This document shows, piece after piece, positions 5,349 through 8,426 of a stretch of DNA of 8,426 nt. The position numbers were made by a program, and so were the translations under genes. A model generated the notes under the pieces. The model searched no databases. It saw only the letters and a program-made list of their open reading frames with translations, and was not told the DNA's origin. This DNA is from a bacterium (GTDB lineage: Bacteria; SM23-31; JAUVVT01). Location: assembly GCA_030616165.1 (NCBI GenBank), contig JAUWXV010000160.1:1-8426 (forward strand). The letters are read 5' to 3'. The first letter of the stretch is position 1, and every line of letters begins with the position of its first letter.

Positions 5349-7538
5349 ATGTTCGGAATTCATATACTTGATATTTTAATCCTGGTTCTATATATATTTG
5401 TGATGATAGGGATAGGGTATTTTACAATGAAGAGGATAAAGAATCAGGAAGATTTTTTTATGGGTGGCAGGGCATTTGGTAAAATTATCCAGACATTTGC
5501 CGCATTCGGGACAGGAACAACAGCGGACAGCCCAATCAGCACAGCAAGAAATACTTTTACGGGTGGGATATCGGGAATATGGACATCTTTAAACTGGCTT
5601 TTCTGCACTCCTTTTTACTGGATTTATGGTGTGTGGTACAGGAGGATGAGATATATAACATTAGGGGATTTATTTGAGGAAAGATACAACTCAAAAGGAC
5701 TTGGGGCTTTTTATGCAGTTTATGGAATAGTGTTTTTTATGGTATATCTCTCTTTGGGGTTTTCCGCCATCCAAAAGACCGTTACTGCAATTACTCCTAA
5801 AAGTGAATATGAATTAACAGTCCAGGAAAAGAAAGAATATGAAAGTTTCAAAAAGCTCAAAGAATTTGAATCTTATGATTATGAAAGTCTTACGCCTGAA
5901 CAAAAAAACGAACTTGAAACATTAAGGGATTTAAATCCAAAGGGTTTGTTTTCTTATATAGACCCGAATATTCTTACGATAATCTTAGGGATAATTATAT
6001 TGGTTTATGGTCTTTCGGGGGGGCTTGCTGCCGCTTATTTTACAGATTTAATGCAGGGAATCTTAATCATTTTTCTTTCTTTTATTATAATTCCCTTTGC
6101 TTTTAGAGAGATAGGTTCAGTATTTGGTGGGAGTAGTGTTCATGATGTTATGAGAATAATGCACGTTAATTTACCCGCAGAATACTTTGACATATTTGGT
6201 TCTTCTTATGCCAGTGACTTTACGTGGTATTACGTGATGGCTTTGGTTGTGATGAATCTTATAGGAATAGTTGTTCAGCCGCATAATTTATCAACAGGGG
6301 GAGGTTCTGCAAAGGATGAACTGTCTGGAAGAACCGGATATATGGTTGGAAATCTTTTAAAAAGATTTTGTACTATACTTTGGAGTTTTACCGCCCTTAC
6401 AATAATAGTTCTTTATTCAGATAAGATAAGCGACCCTGACCTTGCCTGGGGATATGCAACAAAAAATCTTTTAGGGCCGCTCGGGATTGGTCTTGTCGGC
6501 TTGATGATGGCTGCACTTTTTGCCGCGATGATGTCGAGTTCCGATTGTTTTATGATTTCCACTTCTGCTTTACTTGTCCATAATATTTACAGACCTTTTA
6601 TTGGTAGAAAGACTGAAAAACACTATGTCTTTATTGGAAGAATAGCGGCGCTGTTGGCTATTGTTGGGGGGATATTTTTTTCTATTTATTATCAGAATAT
6701 TTTTCAGCAGTTGAAAGTTGCGTGGGAATTAAATATAATTTTTGCAGCATCATTCTGGGCAGGGATGTTCTGGAGAAGAGGCACAAAAATCGGAGCCTGG
6801 TGCAGTATAAGTATATCTGCTCTTTTGTTTTTTATACTTCCAGCCTTGGTTCCCGCATTAGTTCCCGGATTGAGAACAAATCAGAAATTCCTTGCTGTAA
6901 CAGAACCGAAAGAGATTGTAAGATATTATGAAGCGTCTGAATTTGATGTTAGAAAGAGAGAAATGGAGATAAAAGATTGGGAGAAGAAATTTAACATAGG
7001 GGAACGGGTCGGTGAAAAGCCTTCACCGGTTATAAGGGGTGAAACTTTAAAAAGGACTGTAAAGCCGCTGGGTCAATCTATATACTGGACAAAGGGAATA
7101 AAGACGCACGAAGATGGGAGAAAAGAGGGACAGGGTTTTTTAAATCTGGAGATGATTTTTCTTGGTTTTATTGGTATTGACTTGAAAAAACTGCCCAATC
7201 CTATGATAGAAACTCTCCGACTGCCTTTTAGAATTATTATACCTTTTCTTATTCTAATCCCGATTAGCCTTTTTACCCCCGTGACAGATAAAAAAATTCT
7301 TGACAGATTTTATGTTAAGTTAAAAACCCCGGTGAACAAAAATCTGGCAAAAGACAGGGAAGAAGTTGAAAAATCATACAAAAATCCATCACGCTTTGAC
7401 CACCTGAAAATGTTCCCCAATTCGCGGTTTGAATTTACAAAATGGGATAAGACCGATATTATAGGATTTGCTCTCGGATTTTTAGGAGTATTTTTTATCA
7501 TTTTACTCACAATTTTTATTGTGAGTATTGGAGCGTAG
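5349..7538 (+). CDS. Sodium:solute symporter (SSS/SLC5 family), enlarged form
   Basis: The 729-residue inner-membrane protein should couple Na+ entry to uptake of an unknown solute. SSS hallmarks are the N-terminal helix followed by EDFFMGGR (about 34-41), the unwound-helix region AAFGTGTTADSP (about 51-62), the conserved AALFAAMMSSSDCFMISTSA around M395-D399 whose paired serines match the Na2-site helix of PutP/vSGLT, and GMFWRRGTKIGAW (about 473-485). Typical relatives have 500-550 residues; here there are extra hydrophilic stretches at about 150-205 (Glu/Lys-rich, after helix 4) and 507-600, then further helices and a C-terminal region with RFDHLKMFPNS before a last helix. I recall similar long, uncharacterised forms from Planctomycetes and Verrucomicrobia. 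No good Shine-Dalgarno precedes the ATG, only TTGGAT. A repeat island lies directly upstream. The substrate cannot be assigned. Confidence 0.95.
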   Translation: MFGIHILDILILVLYIFVMIGIGYFTMKRIKNQEDFFMGGRAFGKIIQTFAAFGTGTTADSPISTARNTFTGGISGIWTSLNWLFCTPFYWIYGVWYRRMRYITLGDLFEERYNSKGLGAFYAVYGIVFFMVYLSLGFSAIQKTVTAITPKSEYELTVQEKKEYESFKKLKEFESYDYESLTPEQKNELETLRDLNPKGLFSYIDPNILTIILGIIILVYGLSGGLAAAYFTDLMQGILIIFLSFIIIPFAFREIGSVFGGSSVHDVMRIMHVNLPAEYFDIFGSSYASDFTWYYVMALVVMNLIGIVVQPHNLSTGGGSAKDELSGRTGYMVGNLLKRFCTILWSFTALTIIVLYSDKISDPDLAWGYATKNLLGPLGIGLVGLMMAALFAAMMSSSDCFMISTSALLVHNIYRPFIGRKTEKHYVFIGRIAALLAIVGGIFFSIYYQNIFQQLKVAWELNIIFAASFWAGMFWRRGTKIGAWCSISISALLFFILPALVPALVPGLRTNQKFLAVTEPKEIVRYYEASEFDVRKREMEIKDWEKKFNIGERVGEKPSPVIRGETLKRTVKPLGQSIYWTKGIKTHEDGRKEGQGFLNLEMIFLGFIGIDLKKLPNPMIETLRLPFRIIIPFLILIPISLFTPVTDKKILDRFYVKLKTPVNKNLAKDREEVEKSYKNPSRFDHLKMFPNSRFEFTKWDKTDIIGFALGFLGVFFIILLTIFIVSIGA

Positions 7539-7723
7539 GTTAATATTGATGAAGAATTCTCATCGATGATGCTCTGGAAATGTTCGGGCTTAAAAATCGG
7601 AAATGCTTTAAAAAGAACAGGATATGCCTATTAAAAAATTTTTCGAAAGTCTTTAGGTATTGCGATTTTTGAAGATTTTGAAATTATAGATAAATTTATT
7701 TAAATAGGGGAGCAATCGGGTTT

Positions 7724-8242
7724 TTATCTATCGAAATATATGTTTTTTCCTGTAGCGGATATGGGAATACCCATAACAACATCCCATTCCACAAGACCCA
7801 TTTTTCGTGCGGCGACCCCGATTCTATACATTATGCGATTATCGACATTAAGAATACTTGCTGTTTTAACCGCAGAGCCGATTGCTATACCAAGGTCAAG
7901 CAGTCTGAATGCGCATTGTGGACCCTTGAATTCAGAATCGACTGGGAGAGCATTGTCGCGCTCAATACAGGTTTCGAATCCACAACTCCCGCAGTCCAAG
8001 CCCAGATGTTCGGCATCTTTTATTCCTATTAGAATCACATAGGGAGAATTCTGGACATTTCTGCCGTTGCGGTCGAAGTTCTTTTTGCCGGATTCCTCTC
8101 CATATTTAAACATCTCATCTGCCAATCTTTTTACATCTTCTCCATCGACAATTTTTATGGAAACAAAATCCTTACCTGCTGATTTTGGGGCTGTTCTCGC
8201 CGATACTGCCATTAAATCTGCAACTATTTTTAAACTTTCCAT
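7724..8242 (-). CDS. DUF2148 ferredoxin-like [4Fe-4S] protein
   Basis: The 172-residue cytoplasmic protein matches the DUF2148 family: the N-terminal ARTAPKSAGKD motif (15-25), a long central helix, then a cysteine cluster C84-x2-C87-x4-C92-x17-C110. That spacing is like the four-cysteine [4Fe-4S] domain of the Fes type (PF04060). The C-terminal GVAARKMGLVEWDVVMGIPIS is also typical. The family is small, found mainly in anaerobic bacteria and archaea, and has no established reaction; a redox or electron-transfer role is inferred from the cluster. The start is firm: GTGAGGAG lies 6 bases before the ATG. The gene converges on the symporter gene (185 bp apart), with no obvious terminator hairpin plus T-run between. 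It has no partner gene in the window. All four cysteines are present and length is normal. Confidence 0.92.
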   Translation of the reverse strand: MESLKIVADLMAVSARTAPKSAGKDFVSIKIVDGEDVKRLADEMFKYGEESGKKNFDRNGRNVQNSPYVILIGIKDAEHLGLDCGSCGFETCIERDNALPVDSEFKGPQCAFRLLDLGIAIGSAVKTASILNVDNRIMYRIGVAARKMGLVEWDVVMGIPISATGKNIYFDR

Positions 8243-8385
8243 AACATTCTCCTCACTTATAGGGTTTTGTTTAATGTTTTTTTACTAGTGCCATGTTAAA
8301 TAATAAATGACATATATTTTCCTGACATTTTTTAAAATGGAAAAGTAATAAACGAAATAAAATCAACTTTTACTTTAGAACAGAA

Positions 8386-8410
8386 GGACAGGACAATGTC
8401 CTGTCCCTAC
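8386..8410. repeat. GTAGGGACAG-type palindromic element near the right edge
   Basis: GGACAGGACA (8386-8395) and TGTCCTGTCC (8397-8406) form a perfect 10-bp inverted repeat around one base, followed by CTAC. Read on the minus strand it begins GTAGGGACAGGACA, matching the boundary of the element at 2346-2385. It lies about 145 bp upstream of the DUF2148 start. Confidence 0.7.
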
Positions 8411-8426
8411 AATATATTCAATTACA

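Noticed and set aside
7740-8288. Two plus-strand frames opposite the DUF2148 gene
   Set aside because: They are antisense shadows of a gene with intact family motifs and a good ribosome site.

Overview
The window looks like chromosomal DNA of an AT-rich, probably anaerobic, uncultured bacterium. The hints are a BatA-type two-helix/von Willebrand protein (common in the Bacteroidota/FCB group and in candidate phyla such as WOR-3), a DUF2148 iron-sulfur protein (mostly found in anaerobes), an elongated sodium:solute symporter, and many palindromic intergenic repeats that begin TGTCATTGCGA, TGTCATTTCGA or GTAGGGACAG. This placement is an inference; no rRNA or other phylogenetic marker is present. 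Stop codons are TAA or TAG throughout, and the standard genetic code reads cleanly.

Layout: 1-1038 (minus) is the N-terminal part of a BatA/VWA membrane protein that runs off the left edge. 1145-1603 (minus) is a single-domain response regulator upstream of it. 1604-2703 is a gene-free 1.1 kb with two CATTGCGA-type repeats, one GTAGGGACAG palindrome and a cluster of TGATAAA/TTTATCA motifs just before the next gene. 2704-3744 (plus) is a secreted or periplasmic TPR protein. 3923-4708 (plus) is a classical short-chain dehydrogenase. 4709-5348 is a repeat island with at least six palindromic or recognisable dispersed repeats. 5349-7538 (plus) is a 729-residue SSS-family symporter with large extra hydrophilic segments. 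7724-8242 (minus) is a DUF2148 ferredoxin-like protein. 8386-8410 is another GTAGGGACAG palindrome.

The genes do not form an obvious single pathway. The two leftmost genes could be co-transcribed leftward. The TPR, SDR and symporter genes are co-directional but separated by 178-640 bp, so they are more likely separate units. I see no CRISPR array, transposase, tRNA, rRNA, toxin-antitoxin pair or defence system. The most unusual material is the non-coding DNA (the palindromic element families and the TGATAAA cluster) and the extra domains of the symporter. I found no convincing new multi-gene system.
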